The position numbers were made by a program, and so were the translations under genes. From NCBI GenBank assembly GCA_003022385.1, contig PYGV01000017.1:1-38292 (forward strand): a DNA stretch of 38,292 nucleotides. Direction: 5' to 3'. Shown here in pieces: positions 8,182 to 15,946 of this stretch. The first letter of the stretch is position 1, and each line of letters starts with the position of its first letter. The notes under the pieces are model-generated. The model was not told where the DNA came from. It worked only from the letters and a program-made list of their open reading frames with translations, and made no database searches. This DNA is from a filamentous cyanobacterium CCP3 (GTDB lineage Bacteria > Cyanobacteriota > Cyanobacteriia > Phormidesmidales > Phormidesmidaceae).

Positions 8182-8361
8182 TTTAGCAATGGCTGAGTGG
8201 CTTGAGAGAATTTTCGGATCTATCTGGGGTTTAACCACAAAATAGCTTCAAAGGGATCGTAATTTATACGGTGATGGCTGGCCTGGGCGTTTGGCTACAG
8301 TGTGGAGGTTGGAACTCCTACCAACACTGTTGTTTAGTAATGCCAGGGGCATTTACGGTAT

Positions 8362-8706
8362 ATGAGACGAAAAAGGTTGTCTATCAAGTTACACAAGGCT
8401 GAGGTGCGAGCCGCATCCATGGACTCGATTGACCAGAAGCTAGATTTGGGGAATGGACAAACGTTAGAGCTGTATTGGGAAGCGATTAACAGTCTGCGGA
8501 TGAAGCAGCAGGAGTATAATACGCTGCTATCGAAGGTAGATAGCTTGTACAACGATCTGCTGGCGGATGAGCGGGCGCTGGGCGAAATGTCGGAGCACAT
8601 GCTGAGCGGGGTAAAGGTCAAGTTTGGCCGCGACAGCGTGGAGTATGAAATGGCGGGCGGGGTAAGGCGGTCTGAGCGGAAGCGACCCCAGCGCAAGACG
8701 GCGTGA
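8362..8706 (+). CDS. small conserved protein of unknown function
   Basis: A 114-residue soluble protein with no signal peptide or membrane segment. The first ~20 residues are basic (MRRKRLSIKLHKAEVR), the middle (about 35-80) is likely helical or coiled coil, and the C-terminus carries KFGRDSVEYEMAGGVRRSER. I recognise that last motif from unnamed cyanobacterial proteins but know no function. The ATG at 8362 gives the longest frame; an ATG at 8419 is an alternative. A strong terminator follows at 8748. Element B and the repeat array precede it, and its 3' end plus terminator are duplicated in decayed form at 9145-9320. It lies between sulfate activation and polysaccharide genes, so a regulatory or assembly role is possible, but this is a guess. 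Confidence 0.7.
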   Translation: MRRKRLSIKLHKAEVRAASMDSIDQKLDLGNGQTLELYWEAINSLRMKQQEYNTLLSKVDSLYNDLLADERALGEMSEHMLSGVKVKFGRDSVEYEMAGGVRRSERKRPQRKTA

Positions 8707-8747
8707 TGGGTTAAACCGATAGTTACGATTAAAAATAGGAGCAAGAA

Positions 8748-8778
8748 GCGATCGCATGGGTTCATGCGATCGCTTTTT
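8748..8778 (+). terminator. strong intrinsic terminator built from HIP1 sequence
   Basis: Perfect 11-base stem GCGATCGCATG (8748-8758) / CATGCGATCGC (8763-8773), loop GGTT, then TTTTT. It ends the transcript of the small gene at 8362. Confidence 0.9.
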
Positions 8779-8860
8779 GGTTAGTGCTGACCTTATGGGC
8801 TATGACAGCAATCGTCGGCGGTGCTGAATACAGGTATGGGCCAACAATTCAAAGCCTCTC

Positions 8861-8888
8861 GTAGGGGCAAACGGCCATTTGCCTCTAC
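8861..8888. repeat. 28-bp palindromic dispersed repeat
   Basis: GTAGGGGCAAACGG pairs with CCATTTGCCTCTAC with two mismatches. It resembles the GTAGGGGCGAACGGCC-type palindromes scattered through cyanobacterial genomes. Confidence 0.6.
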
Positions 8889-8905
8889 CCAAATTCCTGC
8901 TCGCA

Positions 8906-9151
8906 ATGACCTTGACTAGAGGTCGGTTGGTGCCTCAAAGCGACCCGCCCCGGTCGCCTCGGGAAACGCTGCCGACGATGTATGATTTGCCGAGTGAGTT
9001 TCCGAAGGAACCGGGGTTGCCGGACGAATTTCATGATTTATAGCTCCAGTTGTTGAGCCGCACGTTGACTTTATCAGGCTACCGTCGTGGAGAGTGGTTT
9101 GCCGCTAGCGATCTGAATGCCTGTTACGATGTGCAGCATCCGATGGGGTAA
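8906..9151 (+). pseudogene. N-terminal remnant of a Uma2-family (DUF820) gene
   Basis: From ATG 8906 the frame gives the start typical of one Uma2 group, RETLPTMYDLPSE then GLPDEFHDL. It meets a stop (TAG, 9041-9043), then continues in frame as LQLLSRTLTLSGY and FAASDLNACYDVQHP before TAA at 9149-9151. In intact relatives a glutamine follows HDL and the protein runs on well past YDVQHP. So this is about the first 80 codons, with an internal stop and no nuclease core. It is joined directly to a copy of another gene's 3' end. Confidence 0.75.
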
Positions 9152-9246
9152 AGGTAAGGTTTGGTCGCGATAGTGTGGAGTATGAAATGGCGAGCAAGGT
9201 AAGGCAATCGGAGTGCAAGCGGCTCCAGCGAAAGGCGGTGAGTTAG
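9145..9246 (+). pseudogene. decayed copy of the 3' end of the gene at 8362
   Basis: In frame from 9148 it reads VKVRFGRDSVEYEMA, then SKVRQSECKRLQRKAVS and a stop, matching the last ~30 codons of the small gene at 8362 with several substitutions. The junction with the Uma2 remnant is at GGGGTAAAGGT, present in both. The terminator following the intact gene also has a decayed counterpart here. Confidence 0.85.
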
Positions 9247-9290
9247 GCGCAGGGGCTAAAGCTCTAGAGAGAAACTGAATAGAATCTGAG

Positions 9291-9320
9291 GCGATCGTGT
9301 GGATTCATAAGATCGCTTTT
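9291..9320 (+). terminator. decayed copy of the 8748 terminator
   Basis: GCGATC (9291-9296) and GATCGC (9311-9316) followed by TTTT match the outer part of the terminator at 8748-8778; the inner stem has mutated. This shows that the duplication of the upstream gene extended through its terminator. Confidence 0.6.
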
Positions 9321-9355
9321 CTTATGAAAAGCAAGGCTGATCAATAGCTGAGCCC

Positions 9356-9536
9356 ATCCGGAAGATTTGCTGATTTCTTAGGGAGACCTTACAAAGCCCT
9401 AAACATTGGGGCAAAGCTAGGGTCGCTGGGTTAGGTATCTAAACTGAGATTTTACACTTGGGAGAGAAATCATGTTCAAACGTTTTACCGCTTTGTTGAG
9501 TGGGCTTTGATGGTCGGCTTAGATCTCAGTCTCTTT
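9356..9536 (+). promoter_or_regulatory. repeated intergenic element, copy C (upstream of the sugar transferase)
   Basis: This is the third copy. It starts ATCCGGAA (9356-9363) and ends with the core at 9502-9536, which includes CTTTGATGGTCGGC and TTAGATCTCAGTCTCTTT. The interior is less like A and B than they are like each other. The core ends 164 bases before the initiating sugar transferase gene, a distance close to that of copy A from sat (169 bases). Confidence 0.65.
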
Positions 9537-9547
9537 ACAATTGCGTG

Positions 9548-9648
9548 GGGCATACCTATGCCCTTAACTAACTAACTTGATTCACAATCGATTTTTGCCA
9601 GGGTTTGAGTGTCTACCTGTCATCTGGATGACGCATCTTAAGCGATGC
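9548..9648 (+). promoter_or_regulatory. three dyads between copy C and the sugar transferase gene
   Basis: GGGCAT / ATGCCC (9548-9563, loop ACCT), GTCATC / GATGAC (9619-9632, two-base centre) and GCATC / GATGC (9633-9648) lie between element C and the start codon at 9701. The middle one has the form of an operator. No regulator is known. Confidence 0.35.
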
Positions 9649-9700
9649 ATGAATCTTGATTAGGTCAAAATTCTCCTCAGAAAGACGCAGGTAACTAATT

Positions 9701-11149
9701 ATGTCTAGTCTCAATGTGCTGAACCCAGTTGAGGGAAAGCCAATTCTTGACTTGCGACAGTCGCAGTATCCTAATTCGTTTCGTAAAGGGGTTCGGTTTG
9801 TTTGGTTTCGGCTAAGTAGCTTGCTGCTTGCCGATGCTGCCGCGATAACTGCGGCCTGGCTAGGGGCCAGCGCGGTGTCTATGCACTCGGTTGCCATGGT
9901 TGATTTAGCCAGCAGCCTAAACAGTGCAATACCCGTTTTGGCAATTGGTTATAGCATTTTTTCGACTGGAAAGTTTTACCAAAGTGGTACATCTCGCAAA
10001 GACTATTTGGGTCTGGTCAGTGCCAGTATAATGCTGGCTATAACGGTTTTTATACTGTTCAAATATGCCCAAATCTTTGGCCCTGGGCTGACAGAAATTT
10101 ACTTTCTGGTATTTGGGGTTCTGGCTGCTGTACTCATACCTTTGAATCGATTTGTCGTTGATATTGCAACGAATAAGTTGCGTCAGCTTGGGTTGGGTCT
10201 GTACCCAGTGTTTGTAATTGCCGACGCCCCTAAACAAAAAGGTGCCGCTAACCTAATTAAGAGCGAAGGGCACTACAAAGTTTTAGGTATGTTAGATGCC
10301 AAAGCTCTCGATAGGAACCAGCGAGAGTCGACGTTCGAAACTCTCAACCGCCTGGGGATTATTGAGGTGTTTGTAGACTGGGAGGCAATTGAGAATCGCT
10401 TGTTTATCTGTGGGTTGTTTCAGTCTGAAGGGTATACTCTGCGGATTTTGCCTAATGATGAGCTGCCTCCTCCAAGCACAATTACCTACACTGCGGTGGG
10501 TGAAAAGCTTTGCCTGTCGTTTACCCCGTTTGTGTTGTCGGGTCTGGAGTTTTGGACCAAGCGAGCGTTTGATGTGGTGGCAGCTAGTGTTGCAGTAGTG
10601 CTGGCTTCGCCGATTTATCTGCTGATTGCTTTGCTAATCTACATAGACTCACCGGGGCCAATCTTTTACAAGCAAACTCGCATTGGCTTGAAGAACAAGC
10701 CGTTTAAGGTTTGGAAGTTTCGCACGATGGTGCCCAATGCTGACAAGCTACAAAAAGAGCTGGAGGCGAAGAACGAAACTAAGGATGGGGTGCTGTTTAA
10801 GATTAAAGACGACCCCCGCATTACGCGGGTGGGTAAGGTGCTGCGGGCCTATAGTCTGGATGAACTACCTCAGCTGTTTAACGTAGTGCTGGGCGAAATG
10901 AGCCTGGTGGGACCAAGGCCGTTGCCGCTGCGCGATGTGGAGAAGTTTTCGCAGCATCACCACATTCGGCAGGAGGTGTTGCCGGGGATTACGGGGCTGT
11001 GGCAAATTTCGGGGCGATCGGACATTGTCGATTTTGAGGAGGCGTATCAGCTTGATTTGACTTACATTACCCGCTGGTCAATTTGGCTGGATTTGCAGAT
11101 CTTGTTTAAGACGGTGGGAGTGGTGCTGAAAAAGTCGGGGGCTTATTGA
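9701..11149 (+). CDS. polyprenyl-phosphate sugar-1-phosphate transferase that starts EPS repeat units
   Basis: Transfers a sugar-1-phosphate from a nucleotide sugar to undecaprenyl phosphate in the inner membrane, the first committed step of repeat-unit assembly. The 482-residue protein has an N-terminal membrane domain (about 35-165), a central linker domain (about 165-280), and a C-terminal bacterial sugar transferase domain from 287. That domain carries KFRTM (339-343), DELPQL (387-392), VGPRP (403-407) and LPGITGLWQISGRS (427-440). This is the WbaP/WcaJ/EpsE-type layout; the sugar cannot be told. It is preceded by repeat element C. A broken copy of its middle part lies at 12101-12326. It is GC-richer than the glycosyltransferase genes downstream. 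Confidence 0.95.
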   Translation: MSSLNVLNPVEGKPILDLRQSQYPNSFRKGVRFVWFRLSSLLLADAAAITAAWLGASAVSMHSVAMVDLASSLNSAIPVLAIGYSIFSTGKFYQSGTSRKDYLGLVSASIMLAITVFILFKYAQIFGPGLTEIYFLVFGVLAAVLIPLNRFVVDIATNKLRQLGLGLYPVFVIADAPKQKGAANLIKSEGHYKVLGMLDAKALDRNQRESTFETLNRLGIIEVFVDWEAIENRLFICGLFQSEGYTLRILPNDELPPPSTITYTAVGEKLCLSFTPFVLSGLEFWTKRAFDVVAASVAVVLASPIYLLIALLIYIDSPGPIFYKQTRIGLKNKPFKVWKFRTMVPNADKLQKELEAKNETKDGVLFKIKDDPRITRVGKVLRAYSLDELPQLFNVVLGEMSLVGPRPLPLRDVEKFSQHHHIRQEVLPGITGLWQISGRSDIVDFEEAYQLDLTYITRWSIWLDLQILFKTVGVVLKKSGAY

Positions 11150-11160
11150 GCTGGGTTATC

Positions 11161-11220
11161 TTGGCCTCTTAAACTGGGTGGGTGCAGCCTAGTACTGCTT
11201 GACCCACCCTGAGGCCCAAG
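11161..11220. repeat. nested hairpin after the sugar transferase
   Basis: Outer arms near TTGGCCTC and GAGGCCCAA enclose GGGTGGGT and ACCCACCC. It could terminate or stabilise the upstream transcript; no T-run follows. Confidence 0.45.
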
Positions 11221-11274
11221 TAGGAATGAGATTGCCGACACTGATGGAGAGAGAGGGGCAGGCTTAGAATAGGC

Positions 11275-12108
11275 ATGGCCATCTACCTAAACTGGGTAAA
11301 ATTCTCCATGCCAGACTTAACCAATATCTGGACTACGTTTACACGAACTGTTTTTCTCTCTGCCAGTTCACCTCGATTCGTTACTCCTGCATTGTTGGCT
11401 ATTAGCGCTCTAGCGCTGGTTCCTCGAATTCCTTTATGGAGTAAGTGTGTGGGCCGGTTGATGGCTCTGCTGCTGGCTATCTATCTGTTGCTCGCTACCC
11501 CTTTAGCAGCTTCTGTATTGATGAAGGGACTTAGCCTGTTTTTACAGCCCTATGCAGGTGAGTCGGCTGATGCTGTGGTGGTTTTGAGCCGGGGAAAAGA
11601 GTTAGGTTTTAGCCGCTATGATTTGGCTATCGATCTCTGGCAGCAGGGGCGAGTATCTAAGATATTTGTCACTAACCTCGGTCGAATCAGCTATGTGGCG
11701 GATCAATTTAAGCAGGCGAACCTGCCATTGAGCGCCCTAGTTGGTAGCACCTGCGCCAGAACTACTTATGAGGAGGCCATATCGGCGGGGACTCTGCTGC
11801 AGCCCCAGCAAATAGAGAACATTGTTTTGATTACCGATCCTGCGCATATGTGGCGGTCGGTCTTAACGTTTCGCCGTCTGGGATTTACTCTGTGGCCGTT
11901 GTTATCTTCTTACCCACCAGATTTATCGGCTTTAGACCGGTCGGTGCTGGCCCTACGAGAATATTTAGGGTTAGTCCACTACGCCATCCTAGGTCGGTTA
12001 GCGCCATCAACTGGCCAAGACCTAGCTGAAGCTCTAGCCAATCAGCTGGGTCTGACTAATTGCACGGTCAGGTGGTTGAGCAAAGTTCAGATTGATGTTG
12101 GTACCTGA
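11275..12108 (+). CDS. YdcF/ElyC/SanA-family (DUF218) membrane protein
   Basis: A 277-residue protein with two hydrophobic segments at about residues 35-52 and 60-85, then a DUF218 domain that begins DAVVVLSRGKE near residue 100 and contains KIFVTN, TTYEEA and VLITDPAHMWR. Family members are inner-membrane proteins tied to envelope integrity or to lipid-linked precursor metabolism (ElyC and SanA in Escherichia coli), and the biochemistry is not settled. The start could be ATG 11275 or ATG 11308; the longer form has a purine-rich stretch about 15 bases upstream. It lies between the initiating transferase and a broken copy of it, so a role in handling the polyprenyl carrier is plausible. Confidence 0.85.
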   Translation: MAIYLNWVKFSMPDLTNIWTTFTRTVFLSASSPRFVTPALLAISALALVPRIPLWSKCVGRLMALLLAIYLLLATPLAASVLMKGLSLFLQPYAGESADAVVVLSRGKELGFSRYDLAIDLWQQGRVSKIFVTNLGRISYVADQFKQANLPLSALVGSTCARTTYEEAISAGTLLQPQQIENIVLITDPAHMWRSVLTFRRLGFTLWPLLSSYPPDLSALDRSVLALREYLGLVHYAILGRLAPSTGQDLAEALANQLGLTNCTVRWLSKVQIDVGT

Positions 12109-12326
12109 TGTCGACAAGCTACAGAAGGAGTCAAAGTTCAAGAATGAGACTGGGGTGGGGTGCTGTTCAAGTTCAAAGACGCCCCAGCATTAACTCATTC
12201 ACTAAAGTAATGCTGATTTAGAGCCCGGATGAGCTGCCCCAGTTGTTTAACGTGGTACTGGGTGAAAAGAGCCTTATAAGGCCGTCATTCCTTCCGCTGC
12301 GCGATGTAGAAAAGTTTTTGCAACTT
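12101..12326 (+). pseudogene. broken copy of the sugar transferase gene
   Basis: In three shifting frames this matches the middle of the gene at 9701. It starts VPDVDKLQKESKFKNET in the frame of 12101, then VLFKFKDAP in a second frame, then SPDELPQLFNVVLGEKSL and LPLRDVEKF in a third. The order matches residues about 343-416 of the intact protein. There are several frameshifts and stop codons and both ends are missing, so it is not functional. It overlaps the last few bases of the YdcF-family gene and marks the shift from GC-rich to AT-rich DNA. Confidence 0.88.
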
Positions 12327-12493
12327 ATCCAAAGTAAATGCGAAAACATTGAATCAAGACCTCTAACGGCAGAAGATTGTATCTCAAAAATTTTACTTTC
12401 CTTTAATTGAATATTTTGAAAAACGATTGTGGCAACAAATTTGAATATTCAGAAATAGCAATTTAGATGTTGCAAGGCATTTGAATTAACTGC

Positions 12494-12551
12494 ACTATTG
12501 AGAATTTCCAAAGCCCCAAAATATTGGAATTCGGGTGCTATTCTCAATAGT
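12494..12551. repeat. 58-bp nested inverted repeat in an AT-rich gap
   Basis: Perfect 12-base arms ACTATTGAGAAT (12494-12505) and ATTCTCAATAGT (12540-12551) enclose a second pair, TTCCAA / TTGGAA. It lies about 90 bases before the first AT-rich glycosyltransferase gene. The rest of the gap from 12327 to 12641 is AT-rich and shows no other feature apart from a TATAAT. The repeat could be a small mobile-element remnant or an operator or cruciform. Confidence 0.7.
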
Positions 12552-12609
12552 ATTTGTATTTTGTGAAGTGCTCGTTATTTGATTGCAAATATTTTGAGCA
12601 TGAATTAAA

Positions 12610-12615
12610 TATAAT
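12610..12615 (+). promoter_or_regulatory. candidate -10 box
   Basis: A perfect TATAAT 27 bases before the ATG at 12642 in AT-rich DNA. TTGCAA at 12583-12588 could be a -35 box, but the spacing of 21 is long. Confidence 0.3.
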
Positions 12616-12641
12616 GAATTTTTTGCTCTTTACTTTCTACT

Positions 12642-13673
12642 ATGTCCTTAGCCTTTATGAAACAAGAAAACAAAAGGAATTCTACAAACGTGAAAGAGAC
12701 AAGCCAAAAAAATAAAACAACTCTAGAACGTGGTATTAGCGTAATAATGTGCTGCTACAATTCGACATCGCGTATAAAACCTACATTAGAGCACTTGGCT
12801 TCACAGAAACTAAATCCCGAGATCGAGTGTGAGGTCATAATTGTTGACAATGCAAGCGCAGATAATCTGAAGACTACTGTTGACGAAATTTGGAATAAAT
12901 GCGGTAACCCATTTCCCCTGAAAATAGTATTTGAACCAACTTCTGGTATTGCCTTTGCTCGTAGACGTGGTGTGGAATGTGCAAAATATGCCTACGGCGT
13001 ATTTTGCGATGATGATAATTGGCTCGCACCAAACTATCTACTAAAAGTGATTCAAATTTTAGATGCGAACCCATATATAGGGATAGTGGGTGGATGTAGT
13101 ACTCCTGTCCTGGAAGTCGATGCGCCTGCCTGCTTTTATACAAGATGCCATCGCCTCGCAATTGGAGTTCAAGCTCCTTTTACTGGAGATGTGACTCATA
13201 GAGGTTTCTTATGGGGTGCTGGAATGGGAATTCGCCTTGAAGTACTAAAATCTATCTATGATGCTGGCGTTGAACCGAGGAGCAGCGGACGGAAAAAAGA
13301 TGTCTTAACCTCGGGAGATGATATGGAACTTAGCTCCTGGTTTATCTTGGCAAGATATAGGCTGTGGTATGACTCAAATCTTAGGTTTCAGCATTTTATC
13401 CCCAAGGAAAGACTAAAAGATTCCTATTTCGAAAAATTTTTTGAGACTCCTCAACTTGGGTTTCATAACATATACGGAAATTATATCTTAATTAGATATG
13501 GGGTATTTAATCATCCAAAAAAGAACAAATATTTTGGTATTTTTTCAGCTTTTCTTAGGCTAAAAGCTTTTTGGTACATAGTTTCAAGAGCTTCTCCTCT
13601 AGATTTTATACAGATATCAAAATTTGATAGATCAATCAAAGCCTTAACAAATTCATCATTCTCTAAAAGTTAA
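12642..13673 (+). CDS. glycosyltransferase family 2
   Basis: A GT-A fold, inverting sugar transferase acting on the cytoplasmic side on lipid-linked repeat units. The domain starts ISVIMCCYN (32-40), with EVIIVDNAS (64-72) and the metal-binding acids in FCDDDNWLAP (121-130). The C-terminal part, with SSWFILARYRLW and PLDFIQISKF, resembles unnamed cyanobacterial GT2 proteins. The first 30 residues are charged and unlike the family, so ATG 12657 is also possible. The sugar and acceptor are unknown. It is AT-rich and begins the low-GC block. Confidence 0.9.
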   Translation: MSLAFMKQENKRNSTNVKETSQKNKTTLERGISVIMCCYNSTSRIKPTLEHLASQKLNPEIECEVIIVDNASADNLKTTVDEIWNKCGNPFPLKIVFEPTSGIAFARRRGVECAKYAYGVFCDDDNWLAPNYLLKVIQILDANPYIGIVGGCSTPVLEVDAPACFYTRCHRLAIGVQAPFTGDVTHRGFLWGAGMGIRLEVLKSIYDAGVEPRSSGRKKDVLTSGDDMELSSWFILARYRLWYDSNLRFQHFIPKERLKDSYFEKFFETPQLGFHNIYGNYILIRYGVFNHPKKNKYFGIFSAFLRLKAFWYIVSRASPLDFIQISKFDRSIKALTNSSFSKS

Positions 13674-13811
13674 ACTCAAAGGAGTAGGCTTGAATGTTAA
13701 ATGTCAATAGAAGAATTCTCCTAAAGTATGATTTTTTCTAAAGCCGTCTATGTTTAAATCTGCCTGCCTCACCCAACTGTGAACTGCTATAAGAGCAAAA
13801 TTGCTAAGATA

Positions 13812-15626
13812 ATGACTTACAAAAAGCAACACTCTAACTCCATTACTAAAGATCTTTATCGTCTTTATAGCCACCTTAGTCCCATTCGTCGCTTACAGCT
13901 TTCACTGCTACTGTTATTGTTGATATTGGCCGCCTTGAGTGAGATGGTTAGCTTGGGATTAATCGTTCCCTTCTTGTCAGCTTTGGTTAATGCACAAGTT
14001 CTTTTAGAAGAGCCACGATTACAATTCATGTGGTCTCTATTAGGTGTTCAAACATCTATTCAGCTTGTTACAGTATTAGCGATTATCTTTATTGTGACTG
14101 CTGTAGCCGCCAATACTTTGCGAATATGTGCTTCGCGTTTGCAATCTCGATTTACAGCTATAATTGGCACGGATATCAGTAGCCAAATTTACTATCTATT
14201 CATAAAACAACCTTATATTTTCCATGTTCGACAAAATAGTAGCGATTTGATTCAAATATTGGTAGATGACACCAATCGGTTGACAAGCTTCGTAGTTTCT
14301 CAATCCTTACAATTTGTTTCTCAGGTACTATTAGTCTCAGCGCTAATAATGACTTTATTGACGATCAATGGCAAAATTGCGTTAGGAGCAGCAGTCATTT
14401 TAGGTAGTGCTTATTTTCTAATTTATCGAATCCGTCGAAGTGCGCTTAAACGTAACGGTATAATAATTGCTGAAGCAGGGGCACGAAAAGTCAAGGTTGT
14501 GCAAGAAGGGATTGGCGGTATTAGGGATGTACTCTTAGGTGATTCCCAGGTGTTTTTTCATGAAGCCTATCTTCATTCTGAAAAGGCTTACAGGCATGCC
14601 ACGGCTATGAATTCTTTCTTCGCCGAGTCACCTAGATACTTCATAGAGGCACTTGCGCTATCCGCCATCGCCCTGCTTGGCTTAGTATTGGGTCAAGAAG
14701 GTGACTTTAGCCAAGCGATTCCAATCCTTGGAAGTTTAGGACTGGGGGCACAAAAAATGCTTCCAGCATTGCAAAAAGTGTTTTCGGCTATCGCTAACAT
14801 TCAAGGATCGCACTCCTCGCTAAGTCGAATCTTAGTAGCCCTAGAGCATCCTGTTGACCCATTATCAGCCTCAGTTCCTGCGCCTTTAACTTTAAGGAAT
14901 GAACTTCGGCTTGAGCAAATATGGTTTCGCTACACGGAAGACACGGATTGGGTTTTGCAAGATCTTAGTCTAACTATTTCGGCAAAGAGCACGACTGCTT
15001 TTGTAGGGGGAACAGGCAGTGGTAAGAGTACAACAGCCGATCTGATCATGGGACTGCTACAACCTCAAAAGGGGAAGCTTTGTGTAGATGGTATTCCTTT
15101 AGAAGGCAAGCAATTGCGACAGTGGCAGAAAGGTATTACTCATGTTCCCCAGCATATCTTTTTGAGAGATAGTACCTTGGCCGAGAATATTGCCTTTGGT
15201 GTTCCTAAAGCAAAAATTGATTATACTCAAGTACGGCGTGCTGCCCGGTTAGCGCAAATTGAAGACTTTATTGAAAGTTTAGCCGCTAGTTATGATACTT
15301 ATGTAGGAGAGCGAGGAATCCGTTTAAGCGGCGGACAGCGTCAACGCATTGGGATTGCTCGGGCACTATATCGTAAAGAAGTATCTACAATTGTGTTTGA
15401 TGAGGCTACAAGTGCGCTTGATAACGTGACAGAGCGAGAGTTAATGGCTGCAATTCAGCAATTAAGTAGTGAATTTACAATTATTCTGATTGCTCATCGA
15501 CTAAGTACTGTAGAACGGTGCGATTTAGTTGTGGAGTTAGATAAAGGAAGAATAGTAGCTCAGGGTAGCTATCGTGAATTATTAGAAAAATCATCTTCCT
15601 TTAGGCAAATGGCAGGTATACTTTAG
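13812..15626 (+). CDS. half-size ABC transporter (permease plus ATPase), likely lipid-linked glycan flippase
   Basis: The N-terminal six-helix transmembrane domain (about 1-330) is fused to an ATPase domain (about 360-604). The ATPase has Walker A GGTGSGKST (399-407), signature LSGGQRQR (505-512), Walker B ending D530-E531 in IVFDEATSALD, and the switch histidine H562 in IAHRLST. It would act as a dimer. The architecture is that of MsbA and PglK, which flip lipid A or lipid-linked oligosaccharides. I see no Wzx-type flippase in the cluster, so this protein may flip the repeat unit. I start at ATG 13812; the frame is open to a GTG at 13779 that would add 11 residues. AT-rich like its neighbours. 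Confidence 0.93.
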   Translation: MTYKKQHSNSITKDLYRLYSHLSPIRRLQLSLLLLLLILAALSEMVSLGLIVPFLSALVNAQVLLEEPRLQFMWSLLGVQTSIQLVTVLAIIFIVTAVAANTLRICASRLQSRFTAIIGTDISSQIYYLFIKQPYIFHVRQNSSDLIQILVDDTNRLTSFVVSQSLQFVSQVLLVSALIMTLLTINGKIALGAAVILGSAYFLIYRIRRSALKRNGIIIAEAGARKVKVVQEGIGGIRDVLLGDSQVFFHEAYLHSEKAYRHATAMNSFFAESPRYFIEALALSAIALLGLVLGQEGDFSQAIPILGSLGLGAQKMLPALQKVFSAIANIQGSHSSLSRILVALEHPVDPLSASVPAPLTLRNELRLEQIWFRYTEDTDWVLQDLSLTISAKSTTAFVGGTGSGKSTTADLIMGLLQPQKGKLCVDGIPLEGKQLRQWQKGITHVPQHIFLRDSTLAENIAFGVPKAKIDYTQVRRAARLAQIEDFIESLAASYDTYVGERGIRLSGGQRQRIGIARALYRKEVSTIVFDEATSALDNVTERELMAAIQQLSSEFTIILIAHRLSTVERCDLVVELDKGRIVAQGSYRELLEKSSSFRQMAGIL

Positions 15627-15860
15627 GGCTTAGTTTTAAAGAGGACATAAGGTTACTTGTAGAAATTCTGTCTTAAAAGTAAAGGCTTGAGGGGGAAAAG
15701 TATTACCGTGAATATCTCAAAGTTGCAAATCCATGAACCCAATGACCGCAGCAAAGGGATTGAAGCTATTCATGCGGTGTTTTTGCAGACATGAGATTTT
15801 CCCATTTTACCTTCTCACTTTGTGCTTTTGCATTCTGAGGAAGTGTGAAGCAAATTTTTT

Positions 15861-15895
15861 GTCAGTCAGCCAAACCTTATTTTTTGTTGACTGAC
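15861..15895. repeat. inverted repeat in the 15.6-16.2 kb gap
   Basis: Perfect 8-base arms GTCAGTCA (15861-15868) and TGACTGAC (15888-15895) with a T-rich loop. The 600-base gap from 15627 to 16226 holds no gene that I can support; a 28-codon frame from a GTG near 15708 ends at TGA and is not recognised. A MITE-like element follows at 15947. Confidence 0.55.
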
Positions 15896-15946
15896 CTTGT
15901 GAAGGAAATAAATATGGCTATGAATGAGCGAAGTAAAGAGGTAAGC

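Noticed and set aside
8334..8765. Minus-strand frame covering the small gene at 8362
   Set aside because: The plus-strand frame has the conserved KFGRDSVEYEMAGG tail and a terminator in the right place and direction. The minus-strand frame would read through that terminator stem.
15708..15794. 28-codon frame from GTG in the 15.6-16.2 kb gap
   Set aside because: Too short, no ribosome binding site, not recognised; it may be chance or a trace of an old gene.
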